Shown: positions 16,979-26,807, counted from the first letter of the stretch. The stretch: 64,000 nt of DNA from Xenorhabdus thuongxuanensis (GCF_001908095.1 NZ_MKGR01000014.1:1-64000); one strand, 5' to 3'. Notes: generated from the letters alone by a model not told the origin. Program-made: numbers and translations.

Positions 16979-18052
16979 TTACTGTTTCTTACAGATCAGT
17001 AATGTGTGACCCAGCCCTAACTGATCAATTTGGTTTTCTATAACCAACCCAGCTTTATTGAGGAATTGGGTAAAATCATCAATGCTGTAAAAACGACTAT
17101 TACCATTTGCCATACAAGTAAAATAGAGCGAGGTAGCATTAAGGCTATAAGCTGCTGCTTCAAAAGGCTGGCAGTCCCAAAACAGCTCCATGATACAAAT
17201 TCGAGCATCAGGCTTCATAGCTGCGGAGATCTTGCGTAAAATGCCTATAATATGTGTTTCGGAAAAACAATCCAGGAATTGGCTCATCCACCAAATATCG
17301 GCTTCTGTGGGTAAGTTGTTATCCGATAACATGTCAATAGGATAGCCGAAAATACGATCAGTCATTTCCTGGCTGCGTATATTTTCTTCAGCCAATTTTA
17401 TTTGCTGGGGTAAATCCAGAATAGTGACGTTGACTTTACTGTCATATTGGCAACAGCGCAATGCCCATTTTCCTGTATTGCCACCAACATCATAAATCAC
17501 TTTAGGCTTCATGGAGAAAACCGTTTTCAATGCTGCATTAAAGGCGGTATCAGAATAAAAATGGTCAAATGAGAACCAACTTGTTTTTGCAGGCTCGGGT
17601 AATTGGCTGAGGGCAGGATAAATAGTTGACCATTCTCCGAACACTTTTAATCCAGCAGGCTTATTTTTCAGAAGAGATTCTTTCAGGTGAAATAGCCCTT
17701 GATAACAGACGTCTTGAGTAAAATCCATATTGACGCGAGTCATCTTGTCGTGTAATAAATAATGCCCAATCTTACTGATGAAATAACGTTCATCTTGTTT
17801 GAGAATAATTTTGCCACTCAATCCCATATCCAGCAAAATACCCACACCGTAGCTGTCTAATTCGGAGTTTCTGCAAATCTCATCTTTAGTTGCACCATTT
17901 TTATGGTTTTTATCCAGGAAAGATAAAATCCCGCAATCACGCAATCCGATTGCAGTTTGAAATAGCATAGGAGCGAAAGCAATACGTTGAGCTTCTGTAA
18001 TCGCTTCAAGTGCACTGAATTCATCTTTGTCATAATTATAGGGTGCAGTCAT
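16979..18052 (-). CDS. apeB: SAM-dependent methyltransferase ApeB
   Basis: The 357-residue protein resembles class I O-methyltransferases with an N-terminal dimerisation helix bundle and a C-terminal Rossmann domain. The SAM loop is DVGGNTG at residues 188-194, followed by TILDLPQQ and the WWMSQFLDCFSE segment. In aryl polyene clusters this enzyme is expected to methylate the aryl head group; ring position and timing are not readable here. It is the first gene after a 105-base gap containing a hairpin and leads the compact part of the operon. Confidence 0.82.
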   Translation of the reverse strand: MTAPYNYDKDEFSALEAITEAQRIAFAPMLFQTAIGLRDCGILSFLDKNHKNGATKDEICRNSELDSYGVGILLDMGLSGKIILKQDERYFISKIGHYLLHDKMTRVNMDFTQDVCYQGLFHLKESLLKNKPAGLKVFGEWSTIYPALSQLPEPAKTSWFSFDHFYSDTAFNAALKTVFSMKPKVIYDVGGNTGKWALRCCQYDSKVNVTILDLPQQIKLAEENIRSQEMTDRIFGYPIDMLSDNNLPTEADIWWMSQFLDCFSETHIIGILRKISAAMKPDARICIMELFWDCQPFEAAAYSLNATSLYFTCMANGNSRFYSIDDFTQFLNKAGLVIENQIDQLGLGHTLLICKKQ

Positions 18053-18101
18053 ATATCCAGATATCCGATATGTCTATAGTCAGAAAGCAGATTAACAAAC
18101 T

Positions 18102-18146
18102 AAAGCCTATCTCATCAGGATGTTTTCATTGATTGGGATAGGCTTT
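18102..18146 (-). terminator. Hairpin between apeA and apeB (possible attenuator)
   Basis: AAAGCCTAT and ATAGGCTTT form a nine-pair perfect stem, with extra pairing inside the loop, in the 105-base gap between the lipoprotein gene and apeB. On the minus strand it is followed by AGTTTGTT, which is only a weak T run. It could terminate part of the transcription or stabilise the upstream transcript. Confidence 0.5.
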
Positions 18147-18157
18147 AAAGTTGGTGT

Positions 18158-18547
18158 TTATTGATTATCCAGCAGGGCTAAATTTAACTGAATGTCTTTA
18201 TCCAGGTTATTGACCCAACGGTTATAGTTGCGGTGAATTTTCCCATCACTCTCTCTTAGTTGATGGCTTTTGACATAATTGATGGAGTAGTTTTTGGCGG
18301 TGTAGTTGATACGTATTTGTACGTCATGCTGACGGTTTTTCAGGAAGCCATCAATAACCCCAGGAGAGACTTCGGTCATTACCCATTTGCGTTTCTTACC
18401 TGCTTCCAAAATGGCTTTTTTTACGGAAGGCAGTGAATTCTGCGTCATGATGGTGGTTTGTGGCGTTAATATTGGTACGTTACGAGCGCAACCTGAAAGG
18501 GCGACGACGCAAGCCAGACTGATTAATAGCTTATGTGAAATTTTCAT
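18158..18547 (-). CDS. apeA: Small lipoprotein at the head of the ape cluster, probable ApeA
   Basis: The 129-residue protein starts with a lipoprotein signal, MKISHKLLISLACVVALSGC, so Cys20 is the likely lipidated residue after Leu-Ser-Gly. The rest contains VKKAILEAGKKRKWVMTEVS and a beta-rich stretch ending in a short acidic tail. I recall similar small lipoproteins at the first position of E. coli and Xenorhabdus aryl polyene clusters, called ApeA, with no assigned function. A hairpin separates it from apeB, so it may be expressed at a different level. The symbol is a positional inference. Confidence 0.6.
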   Translation of the reverse strand: MKISHKLLISLACVVALSGCARNVPILTPQTTIMTQNSLPSVKKAILEAGKKRKWVMTEVSPGVIDGFLKNRQHDVQIRINYTAKNYSINYVKSHQLRESDGKIHRNYNRWVNNLDKDIQLNLALLDNQ

Positions 18548-19038
18548 TATTTTTCTCGTGTTAAATAAGACAAGATAGATTGTGAAATAGTTACGTTGCG
18601 TAGAATAGTTTAAATAAATTCTTACAACACGGCTACATCTATCACTTCACTATAGATCTCATTGAGTGTGTTGCTGAATGCTGTTCGATTTTATCTCTGC
18701 TTTTTATGTACCTTTAGGGTTCATTCACTGCGGTGTGTATATAGATATTTATTTAGCCTGTTAATTTAAAATTAATTGGTTGGATATTGAATTGGATTTT
18801 TTATATTGGTTTTGCAGATGCTTATATCAAGGATAATGGATTTTGTGAATGCATTTTTTAGTAATGTAAGTGATAAAAAGGTTAATAATAATCAATGAAA
18901 CAAATTTATTCATATCATGAAAGAAAATATGTACTCAATAAATTTTAAGCGACAGCACCAGATTAATGCCGCTTATCCCGAATTATTGGCAAGGATGCAC
19001 TTACCTAATTATCGCGTCTTCTAGACTACTCCAAGTTG
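18548..19038. other. Spacer between the ape cluster and the cupin gene
   Basis: This AT-rich region must contain the promoter for the minus-strand ape genes near its left end. It is free of recognisable genes except for a 35-codon plus-strand frame at 18917-19024. No regulator gene of the cluster lies here. Confidence 0.4.
18917..19024 (+). CDS. Unassigned small open reading frame (35 codons)
   Basis: An ATG at 18917 opens a 35-codon frame ending at TAG 19022-19024. The second half (RQHQINAAYPELLARMHLPN) looks amphipathic and protein-like, and codon choice is similar to nearby genes, but I do not recognise it and no strong ribosome binding site precedes the ATG. It may be the tail of a degraded gene. 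Confidence 0.2.
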   Translation: MKENMYSINFKRQHQINAAYPELLARMHLPNYRVF

Positions 19039-19524
19039 TTACGCTCCAAGTTCTCCGTCCCAATAATCAACTTCGTCGCTTACCCGCCCAACAAAATGAA
19101 ACAACTTTCCGTCTTGTTGTTTTAACACAGACTGAAACTTGCCCGAATCTGGATATTCAATCACATCTGCTGAAACATTTGTTGAAATAGCAAGATAGCG
19201 CAATGGAACTGAACCGGTGTTGATTATTTGATGGGCAGTTTCTTGCCCTCCCGCCGGAGCGCTTACAACATCACCCTTCTCGATCGAAAATTCATCGGAG
19301 CCAAAACGGTAAATGCCGTTACCTTCAAGAATAAAGAAAAGTTCGTCTGCGTTATGATGGTTGTGAAACGGGCAGCTACTTTTACCTTTCGGCACTTCGT
19401 TATAGGTGATACCTAAATGCTTAAGGCCAAGCTGTTGTCCAAAGGAAATATCTGATCCCTCATAGAATTCGCCCTGCTTCCAAGATTTGAGGGTAAGGTT
19501 TTTTAGATTGATGATGGGGTTCAT
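19039..19524 (-). CDS. Cupin-domain protein
   Basis: The 161-residue protein has a single cupin barrel. The first motif reads PFHNHHNADELFFILEGNGIY, with His residues and Glu placed to bind a metal, and the second motif contains GDVVSAPAGGQETAHQIINTG. Such proteins bind small molecules or act as isomerases or dioxygenases; the substrate is unknown. The C-terminal segment RVSDEVDYWDGELGA ends the protein. It stands alone between the ape cluster and tRNA-Ile2. Confidence 0.75.
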   Translation of the reverse strand: MNPIINLKNLTLKSWKQGEFYEGSDISFGQQLGLKHLGITYNEVPKGKSSCPFHNHHNADELFFILEGNGIYRFGSDEFSIEKGDVVSAPAGGQETAHQIINTGSVPLRYLAISTNVSADVIEYPDSGKFQSVLKQQDGKLFHFVGRVSDEVDYWDGELGA

Positions 19525-19742
19525 TAATTCTCCGGATATCGTTAGATTATCTTACTATAATTCCGCATTTTTCATGGTTTTTTTGCATTTTAAGTGGCTA
19601 TCAGAGAAATAAGTTAGGCGTCGTAATGTTCAGAGAATGTGATAAATGTCACAGAGAGGAATACGACAATGGTTTATTACCGTAGCTGTATTAATTGGTT
19701 ATACCTCGCGCTACTGCCAGAAGGTATCCTATGGGTATCCTA

Positions 19743-19780
19743 GAAAAAACTAAGGGGTCGCAATTTTGATGCAACCCCTT
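19743..19780 (-). terminator. Terminator downstream of tRNA-Ile2
   Basis: On the minus strand, AAGGGGTTGCATCAAAATTG pairs with the following CGACCCCTT and is followed by AGTTTTTTC. It begins nine bases after the tRNA 3' end and fits a rho-independent terminator for ileX. Confidence 0.8.
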
Positions 19781-19788
19781 GATAAATT

Positions 19789-19864
19789 TGGTGGCCCCTG
19801 CTGGACTTGAACCAGCGACCAAGCGATTATGAGTCGCCTGCTCTAACCACTGAGCTAAGGGGCC
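19789..19864 (-). tRNA. ileX: tRNA-Ile2 with CAU anticodon
   Basis: The 76-base minus-strand sequence starts GGCCCCTTAGCTCAGTGG and ends in an encoded CCA. The acceptor stem, D arm, anticodon loop CTCATAA and T arm (GGTTCAAGTCC) are all present. The body matches my memory of E. coli ileX, in which the CAU anticodon is modified to lysidine to read AUA. E. coli ileX also lies near rpoD, so the neighbourhood supports this rather than a methionine tRNA. The 3' end points toward the accessory region at lower coordinates. Confidence 0.92.
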
Positions 19865-20151
19865 GTTGAACTGGAAGGATTATACGGCACAGTTTGATGC
19901 TAGGTCTAGTCCCCAAAATTCATATGCGTGTTTTATATACAATAATCAGTATCTTTTAACGTATTTCAGCCGATTGGAAGTAATCTGAAATCCTTTTTAG
20001 TGATATTGGTTGCTTTTATAATAAATATTTCTGATTATTTTTTGCCCTCCGGCCATAATGTGGTCAAGAAGATCTTGTTAGCTCTGTTTTGTGTTTTTCA
20101 TTGATTTTCCACCGTTCTTATACTTTTCAAAAAAATTTTTGGTAAATAAAT

Positions 20152-20931
20152 ATGAAAAAACATCAGCTATCGGCTGCTATTTGGTGTCATCACCAAATAG
20201 AAGATTACTTTTTTTCGTCTATTAGCCAAATGTCCCAACATATTAGTGAAAGTGTTCGAGCCTATGTGACAGGTGTTGAAACGCATTCATTGAATTTTTT
20301 GTTGGTGATTGATGTTAATGAACAGACTGCTGGAGATTTACAAAAGGGAATTCGATTACTGGAAGAGAAAACTTATGTTCCTTTTGCGATTGTTGCTGTA
20401 GAGCCAGATAGTCAACTTTTAGAGGTGATTCAGCAGGCTGGATTTGTGTTGGATGCTGATAGCATAACTATAGCCATGCAACTTGATTTGATGCATTGGC
20501 AGATGAGCAATGTCTCAGTTATGGAATATGACATTCGGTGTGTTGACCACTGTTTGGATGATTGGGCAATCCCGGTAGAAAGTGCATTTGAGTCAGATGA
20601 TGCCATTTCTGGACAATACCAAAAATGCCATCAGGCGGCTTTGAATGCAGGAAAAAATTTGCAACATTATGCCTTGTATATTGATGAGTTGCCGGTTTGC
20701 TCTTTAACTCTATCAAGATTAAATAATCTTGTCCGTCTTGATGAAATTAGTACTGTAGTGGAAAAACAGAGAAGGGGATATGCTTTTGCCTTGATCAATC
20801 ATGTGCTGAATAAAGCTAAGCAAGATGGTGCAACTACGTGCTATTTAGATGCCTCTCGCTATGGTGATGGATTGTACAGGCGTATTGGGTTTCAGCCATT
20901 ATTTGAATATCAGGGATTTAGCCGAAAATAA
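20152..20931 (+). CDS. GNAT N-acetyltransferase, uncharacterised
   Basis: The 259-residue protein has a C-terminal GNAT domain. LDEISTVVEKQRRGYAFALI (about 199-218) carries the acetyl-CoA loop QRRGYA, and LDASRYGDGLYRRIGF follows. The N-terminal 130 residues are divergent and may be a second, decayed GNAT half. It sits between tRNA-Ile2 and rpoD, where E. coli has mug, so it is a lineage-specific neighbour. The substrate is unknown. It shares a two-way terminator with rpoD. Confidence 0.7.
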   Translation: MKKHQLSAAIWCHHQIEDYFFSSISQMSQHISESVRAYVTGVETHSLNFLLVIDVNEQTAGDLQKGIRLLEEKTYVPFAIVAVEPDSQLLEVIQQAGFVLDADSITIAMQLDLMHWQMSNVSVMEYDIRCVDHCLDDWAIPVESAFESDDAISGQYQKCHQAALNAGKNLQHYALYIDELPVCSLTLSRLNNLVRLDEISTVVEKQRRGYAFALINHVLNKAKQDGATTCYLDASRYGDGLYRRIGFQPLFEYQGFSRK

Positions 20932-20932
20932 T

Positions 20933-20962
20933 AAAAAAGCGTCTGCTGCAACAGACGCTTTT
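20933..20962. terminator. Bidirectional terminator between the GNAT gene and rpoD
   Basis: AAAAGCGTCTG and CAGACGCTTTT form a perfect stem around a six-base loop, with A and T runs on both sides. It can end transcription of the plus-strand GNAT gene and of the minus-strand rpoD. Confidence 0.85.
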
Positions 20963-20986
20963 CAGGTTTATCATCAAATTAGATGA

Positions 20987-22837
20987 TTAGTCATCAAGGA
21001 AGCTACGTAGTACTTCGGAACGGCTTGGATGGCGTAGTTTACGTAGTGCTTTTGCTTCGATCTGACGAATACGTTCGCGGGTTACATCAAATTGTTTACC
21101 CACTTCTTCCAGAGTATGGTCAGTGTTCATATCGATACCAAAACGCATACGCAGAACTTTCGCTTCACGTGCAGTCAAACCTGCCAGCACATCGTGAGTT
21201 GCTGCGCGCAGGCTTTCTGAAGTTGCTGAATCCAGCGGCAGTTCGAGCGTAGTATCCTCGATGAAATCGCCCAGATGTGAATCTTCATCATCACCCACAG
21301 GGGTTTCCATGGAGATTGGCTCTTTGGCAATTTTCAGGACTTTGCGGATCTTGTCTTCAGGCATCATCATACGTTCTGCCAGCTCTTCCGGTGAAGGTTC
21401 ACGACCCATTTCTTGCAACATTTGGCGAGAAATACGATTGAGTTTGTTGATAGTCTCAATCATATGCACTGGGATACGGATAGTACGTGCCTGATCTGCG
21501 ATAGAACGTGTGATTGCCTGACGGATCCACCATGTTGCGTAAGTTGAGAATTTGTAACCACGACGGTATTCAAATTTATCAACCGCTTTCATCAAACCGA
21601 TGTTACCTTCCTGGATCAAATCGAGGAATTGCAGGCCACGGTTGGTATATTTCTTCGCAATCGAAATAACCAGACGCAGGTTGGCCTCAACCATCTCTTT
21701 TTTCGCACGGCGAGCTTTCGCTTCACCGATTGACATGCGACGGTTGATGTCTTTGACCTGTTCAATAGTCAGGCCTGTCTCTTCTTCAATCTGGCGTAAC
21801 TTTTGCAGGCTACGCATAATTTCTTCTTCAACTTCCAGCAACTTGTCAGACCATGGTTTGTTCATTGCTTTTGCAGCGGTGAACCATGTATCAGTGGTTT
21901 CATTGCCAGAGAACAGCGTGATGAAGATTTTCTTCGGCATTTTGCACTGTTCAACACACATCTTCATGATCTGACGTTCTTGAAGACGTACGCGATCCAT
22001 CATGGAACGCATGTTGTTAACCAGATGATCAAACTGCTTTGGTATCAGGCGGAACTGTTTAAATACTTCAGATAAAGTTAAGATTTCTGCTGCGGAATTA
22101 GGATGACTACGACCGTATGTATTAATCGCCTGACGAGTCAGTTCATGTTGTTCACGCAGTTCCGAAAATTTCTGGCGAGCGAGTTCTGGATCGATGCTGT
22201 TATCCTCTTCGCTGTCAGTATCATCATCACGCTCTTCATCATCCTCGTCGTCATCGTCGTCAAGTTCTTCCTGAGGAAGTTCTGAACCAACGTGAGTGGC
22301 GGTTGGGGCAAGATCTTCTTCTGCATTGGGATCAACGAAACCCGTGATCAAATCGGACAGACGACTCTCGCCGGATTCAACACGGTCGTACTGTTCCAGC
22401 AGGTAAGTAATCGCTTCAGGGTACTCAGCAACGGAGCACTGCACTTGGTTGATGCCATCTTCAATGCGCTTTGCAATGTCAATCTCACCTTCACGAGTCA
22501 AGAGTTCAACCGTACCCATTTCGCGCATGTACATGCGAACCGGATCAGTGGTACGACCGATTTCTGACTCAACACTAGATAGTACTTGCGCAGCCGCTTC
22601 CACTGCGTCTTCATCTGTGTCGTTTGTGTTTTCTGCCAACATGAGATCATCAGCATCAGGTGCTTCTTCCATTACCTGGATGCCCATGTCATTGATCATT
22701 TGGATGATATCTTCTATCTGATCAGAATCGACGATATCTTCCGGCAGATGGTCATTGACCTCAGCATAGGTCAGATAGCCTTGCTCCTTACCTCTGGTGA
22801 CAAGTAGCTTTAGCTGTGACTGCGGGTTTTGCTCCAT
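20987..22837 (-). CDS. rpoD: RNA polymerase sigma factor RpoD (sigma-70)
   Basis: I start at the ATG at 22837 ([20 protein letters not shown]), which gives the normal family length of 616 residues. An upstream in-frame extension of 21 codons is unlikely. All sigma-70 regions are present: 1.1 at the N-terminus, region 1.2 with [20 protein letters not shown], an acidic non-conserved insert rich in Asp and Glu near residue 190, region 2 with [17 protein letters not shown], region 3, and region 4 with [20 protein letters not shown]. It directs housekeeping transcription. It is the last gene of the rpsU-dnaG-rpoD macromolecular synthesis operon, 352 bases after dnaG. Confidence 0.97.
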   Translation of the reverse strand: MEQNPQSQLKLLVTRGKEQGYLTYAEVNDHLPEDIVDSDQIEDIIQMINDMGIQVMEEAPDADDLMLAENTNDTDEDAVEAAAQVLSSVESEIGRTTDPVRMYMREMGTVELLTREGEIDIAKRIEDGINQVQCSVAEYPEAITYLLEQYDRVESGESRLSDLITGFVDPNAEEDLAPTATHVGSELPQEELDDDDDEDDEERDDDTDSEEDNSIDPELARQKFSELREQHELTRQAINTYGRSHPNSAAEILTLSEVFKQFRLIPKQFDHLVNNMRSMMDRVRLQERQIMKMCVEQCKMPKKIFITLFSGNETTDTWFTAAKAMNKPWSDKLLEVEEEIMRSLQKLRQIEEETGLTIEQVKDINRRMSIGEAKARRAKKEMVEANLRLVISIAKKYTNRGLQFLDLIQEGNIGLMKAVDKFEYRRGYKFSTYATWWIRQAITRSIADQARTIRIPVHMIETINKLNRISRQMLQEMGREPSPEELAERMMMPEDKIRKVLKIAKEPISMETPVGDDEDSHLGDFIEDTTLELPLDSATSESLRAATHDVLAGLTAREAKVLRMRFGIDMNTDHTLEEVGKQFDVTRERIRQIEAKALRKLRHPSRSEVLRSFLDD

Positions 22838-23189
22838 AAGACGGTATCCACACTTCAGAGTATTGGTTGGTGTCGGTCGGCGAAACAAATATGCCAACAA
22901 TAATATTTAGGGGCGTTTTCATGGTATTGCCGCTGCCCTCAATTGCGGCAATTGTAGGGGTACCTGCCCTACCTAATGCGGCATCTAAGCCGTGAATTCT
23001 GTGTCTGTGATTTTAGGTTTTGGTTTAAAACCTGTTTCACCAAGCTATATTTTTATCGAGCGATAGTTTTTATCGAGCAATAGTTTCAGCAAACCATATT
23101 AGGGAGATAAACCTATATAAGTAAGCTAAATAGTATAACCTCCAAGTTAATATAATCTTGAAGTAATATAGTCTTGCTGAGACAGATTC
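22838..23189. other. dnaG-rpoD spacer with hairpin and short direct repeat
   Basis: No gene is seen. On the rpoD leader, ATTGCCGC at 22926-22933 pairs with GCGGCAAT at 22945-22952. Further on, TTTTTATCGAGCGATAG and TTTTTATCGAGCAATAG stand side by side at about 23049-23082. The dnaG-rpoD gap of E. coli is a site of RNA processing and extra promoters, so these may be regulatory. Confidence 0.4.
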
Positions 23190-24938
23190 TTATTTCCTCG
23201 CACCCGATACCGTAATTAATCGAACTTCTTCACGCTCTTCTGGTGTTAGGCCTTCAGTTCTCTCTTTAGCCATTAAAAAATTAAAACGTTCATCAAGTGC
23301 TGACGCAAAAAGATGGCTCAGTGCATCGCTAAAGGTTTTTTCAGCAATCTCTTCTATCTGTATATCGTTCCATGCAGCGAGTTTTTCAAGCTGTTTAGCG
23401 TACTTATTATCACGATATTGCTCCAACAGTTGACCGGTGGTTAAGCCTGGTTGGGCAAGGCACGTGTCGACAAGCTCTACGAATAATGGCAGTCCTGCTA
23501 TCTGAGTAGGAAACATTCCCTGTAGTGGGGGAACTAATGTCGCTAAATGCGGATTCTGTACCAGCAATGCGATCAGTATGCGCATTGTTGTTGGTTTCAG
23601 TTTTAGCGCCTGATAAGTATTGGTATTTTTTTTGACAAGTTTTGCCAAAAATCGTTCCAATTGTGTTGTATCAGGAGTACCTAACAGGTTTCCAAGCTCT
23701 TTAAGCAGGTAGAGTCGCAGCGTTTCCCCTGGGATTTGACTGATCAGTGGCATGGCTAGCGAACTGAGCTTAGTTGCTCCTTCTGGGTTACTTAAATCAA
23801 CCTGCGGTAATAGTGATTCGAACAAAAATGCAGATAAGGTCAATGCCTTTTCCATTCTCTGCTCGAATGCTTCCCGTCCTTCTTTGCGAATCAATGAATC
23901 AGGATCTTCGCCATCAGGCAAGAACATAAAACGTAATTGCCGGCCATCATTCAGATAAGGTAGTGCTGTTTCCAATGTACGCCATGCGGCATCACGACCT
24001 GCGCGGTCACCATCGTAACAACAGATGACATTATCGGTTGTCCTGAAAAGTAACTGAACGTGTTCGGCTGTCGTAGATGTTCCCAGCGAAGCCACGGCAT
24101 AATCAATACCAAATTGGGCTAGCGCAACAACATCCATATAACCTTCAACCACCAATAGCCTTGTCAGGGTACTGTGGCTTTGCTGTGCCTCATAAAGGCC
24201 ATATAACTGGCGGCCCTTATGAAAAATTTCTGTTTCCGGCGAATTCAGGTACTTGGGAAGCTCATCTCCCAGCACTCGGCCACCGAATGCAATTACGCGT
24301 CCACGGCGATCACGAATGGGGAACATCACCCGTTCGCGGAAACGATCATAAGTGCGGCCATTGTCGTTAGTGACCAGCATTCCTGCATCGTTTAACTGTT
24401 TGCGCTCTTCCGCATTATGGGCAAACCGTTTTAAGGCGTTATCCCATCCCGCAGGCGCAAAACCAATGGCGAAACGCTGGATGATCTCTTCACTAAGCCC
24501 ACGTTGCGCCAAATATTGTCGGGCTGATTGGGCGCTGGGAGCATTCAGTGAATGCTGATAGAAGCTATTGAGCTTCTCCATTAGCTGGTAAAGGTTTTGC
24601 CTTTGATGACGCTCGATTTGACTGCTACCGGAACCTGCTTCGTAGGGGATTTCAAGCCCATGCATTGCTGCCAGTTCTTCGATGGATTCGACAAAGTCCA
24701 ATCTGTCATAATTCATCAAAAAATCAATGGCATTGCCATGCGCTCCGCAACCGAAGCAATGGTAAAACTGCTTATCACCATTAACAGTGAATGAAGGGGT
24801 TTTTTCGTTATGAAAAGGACAGCACGCTTGATGGTTTTTGCCTTTTTTTTTCAAAGGCACCCTAACATCGATCAAATCAATGATATCGGTTCTTGCTAAT
24901 AAGTCATTGATAAATGCGCGTGGAATTCGTCCAGCCAT
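23190..24938 (-). CDS. dnaG: DNA primase DnaG
   Basis: This 582-residue primase makes RNA primers at the replication fork. The N-terminal CHC2 zinc finger is seen in CCPFHNEKTPSF and YHCFGCGAHGNAIDF. The TOPRIM core includes VVEGYMDVVAL and CCYDGDRAGRDAAWR with the acidic metal-binding residues. The C-terminal domain that binds DnaB helicase follows from about residue 440. Length and order match E. coli (581 residues). It lies between rpsU and rpoD in the classical operon. Confidence 0.97.
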   Translation of the reverse strand: MAGRIPRAFINDLLARTDIIDLIDVRVPLKKKGKNHQACCPFHNEKTPSFTVNGDKQFYHCFGCGAHGNAIDFLMNYDRLDFVESIEELAAMHGLEIPYEAGSGSSQIERHQRQNLYQLMEKLNSFYQHSLNAPSAQSARQYLAQRGLSEEIIQRFAIGFAPAGWDNALKRFAHNAEERKQLNDAGMLVTNDNGRTYDRFRERVMFPIRDRRGRVIAFGGRVLGDELPKYLNSPETEIFHKGRQLYGLYEAQQSHSTLTRLLVVEGYMDVVALAQFGIDYAVASLGTSTTAEHVQLLFRTTDNVICCYDGDRAGRDAAWRTLETALPYLNDGRQLRFMFLPDGEDPDSLIRKEGREAFEQRMEKALTLSAFLFESLLPQVDLSNPEGATKLSSLAMPLISQIPGETLRLYLLKELGNLLGTPDTTQLERFLAKLVKKNTNTYQALKLKPTTMRILIALLVQNPHLATLVPPLQGMFPTQIAGLPLFVELVDTCLAQPGLTTGQLLEQYRDNKYAKQLEKLAAWNDIQIEEIAEKTFSDALSHLFASALDERFNFLMAKERTEGLTPEEREEVRLITVSGARK

Positions 24939-24972
24939 AAGCCCTTTTTCGCCTGTTGATGAACGAGAATAA

Positions 24973-24999
24973 GCCGCGCTTCCTTTGGGAAAGCACGGC
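24973..24999 (-). terminator. Partial terminator between rpsU and dnaG
   Basis: On the minus strand, GCCGTGCTTTCCCAAAGGAAG continues to CGCGGC and makes a long stem with mismatches, followed by TTATTCTCG. In E. coli an intercistronic terminator at this place reduces dnaG expression relative to rpsU. The position and fold fit that role. Confidence 0.7.
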
Positions 25000-25052
25000 C
25001 TTTAACTGCAGTAGCTTGTTAATACAATCACTAAGCGGACTGACCGCGAAGA

Positions 25053-25528
<476 letters not shown>

Positions 25529-25535
25529 ATTGACA

Positions 25536-25580
25536 TCCTCCCCCACTTTCGCACTTCGTGACTCAGGAGGGGGATTCCCG
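25536..25580 (-). ncRNA. Predicted omega-RNA 3' scaffold at the tnpB end
   Basis: TnpB guide RNAs come from the 3' end of tnpB and the adjoining right end of the element. Here the terminal hairpin lies directly after the tnpB stop, so the RNA scaffold should end near 25530, with the guide encoded by the flanking bases below it. The upstream limit of the RNA, inside tnpB, cannot be set from sequence alone. Confidence 0.4.
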
Positions 25581-26807
25581 TTAGTGGGTGACAACTGATC
25601 GCTCAGCGTCCGGTTCCTGCTTCAACGGGTGGCCTGACTGCGCCAGCCCTCCACAGGCAAGCACGGCATGTCCTGCCGCTAAAATATTACGGGCGCCGTT
25701 GATATCCGCATTTTCGCTATATCCACAGGCCAGACATTCGAACTGACTTTGTGATGAACGATTGGATTTCGCTGTATGACCACAACAGGCGCATTTCTGG
25801 CTGGTATAGGCCGGAGGCACTGCAAGTACCTGACCGCCTCGCCATTGCTGTTTATAGTCCAGTTGCCTACGGAACTCATACCAACCCTGATCCAAGATAG
25901 AACGGTTTAATCCTGATTTTGCCCGAATGTTTCGCCCATGTTGCTCTATTGTCCCTTTCGCGGATTTTGACATGTTACTGACCTTCAAATCCTCAATGAC
26001 GATCATCGCGTGGTTTTTGCTGATTTCGGTTGTGGTTTTATGAAGGTAGTCTTTTCTGATGTTGGCAATATGCGAGTACAGCCGCTGGATTTTTCGTTTC
26101 AGTTTCTGCCAGTTAGCACTGAATTTAACTTTCCGGCTTAACTGGCACTGGAGTTTGGAGAGCTTCTTCTGATTGGTTTTAAAACTGTTTACAGGCGCAA
26201 AAACCGTTCCGTCTGAGAGGGTGGCTAATTTCGCTATACCCACGTCAAGGCCAACCATTGACGTTGACGGGTGGAGAGGAGCGGCTACGTCATATTCCGT
26301 CTGGATACTGACATACCACTTGCCGCATGACTGGCTGACAGTGGCATTTTTGATTTTTCCGGTTACCTTCTGGGATTGCCGAAATTTTATCCAACCTAAT
26401 CCTGACGGGAATTTTATTCTTCGGTTTTCAAGGCGACAATATTTCTCAAAATTAACAAAACGAATTGTGTCACGCCCCTCATTTTTCCTTTTGAAGACCG
26501 TTTTTTTTGCAGATAATTTTTTATCAAAACAGCGTTTCCATGCACGGTGTAAATCTTTGAGTTTCTGTTGAAGATTATCGGTATAGGCTTCCTGCAGAAA
26601 GGCAAGTTCCGGTATTTTCTTCCATTCAGTGAGCATTCGGTTTAACGCAAAAGCGGAAGGCAGTTTACTTCCTGAATTAAGAATTTGTTGCGTTTCTGCC
26701 AGTCCATAATTCCAGATAAAACGAGCACAACCACACAGTTGTCGTAGACGCTGTGATTGTTCAGGAGTGGGTTCCAGTCTGAATTTATAGGCTTTTAGAA
26801 TTAGCAT
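25581..26807 (-). CDS. tnpB: TnpB RNA-guided nuclease (IS200/IS605 accessory protein)
   Basis: The 408-residue protein has the full TnpB layout. An N-terminal helix-turn-helix and wedge domain ([17 protein letters not shown]) is followed by a split RuvC nuclease with Asp188 in VGLDVGIA, Glu272 in [11 protein letters not shown] and Asp368 in [13 protein letters not shown] zinc finger has Cys339, Cys342, Cys358 and Cys361. All catalytic and metal ligands are present, so the enzyme is probably active. TnpB proteins are programmed by an omega-RNA and cut the donor site after transposon excision, which favours element retention. It diverges from tnpA across a 60-base gap. Confidence 0.9.
   Translation of the reverse strand: MLILKAYKFRLEPTPEQSQRLRQLCGCARFIWNYGLAETQQILNSGSKLPSAFALNRMLTEWKKIPELAFLQEAYTDNLQQKLKDLHRAWKRCFDKKLSAKKTVFKRKNEGRDTIRFVNFEKYCRLENRRIKFPSGLGWIKFRQSQKVTGKIKNATVSQSCGKWYVSIQTEYDVAAPLHPSTSMVGLDVGIAKLATLSDGTVFAPVNSFKTNQKKLSKLQCQLSRKVKFSANWQKLKRKIQRLYSHIANIRKDYLHKTTTEISKNHAMIVIEDLKVSNMSKSAKGTIEQHGRNIRAKSGLNRSILDQGWYEFRRQLDYKQQWRGGQVLAVPPAYTSQKCACCGHTAKSNRSSQSQFECLACGYSENADINGARNILAAGHAVLACGGLAQSGHPLKQEPDAERSVVTH

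Noticed and set aside
19789-19864. tRNA-Met from the CAU anticodon
   Set aside because: The body matches the remembered ileX (Ile2) sequence and the rpoD neighbourhood supports it.
22165-22280. Low-complexity GAT/GAA-rich stretch that looks like a repeat
   Set aside because: It encodes the acidic non-conserved insert of RpoD, normal for sigma-70.
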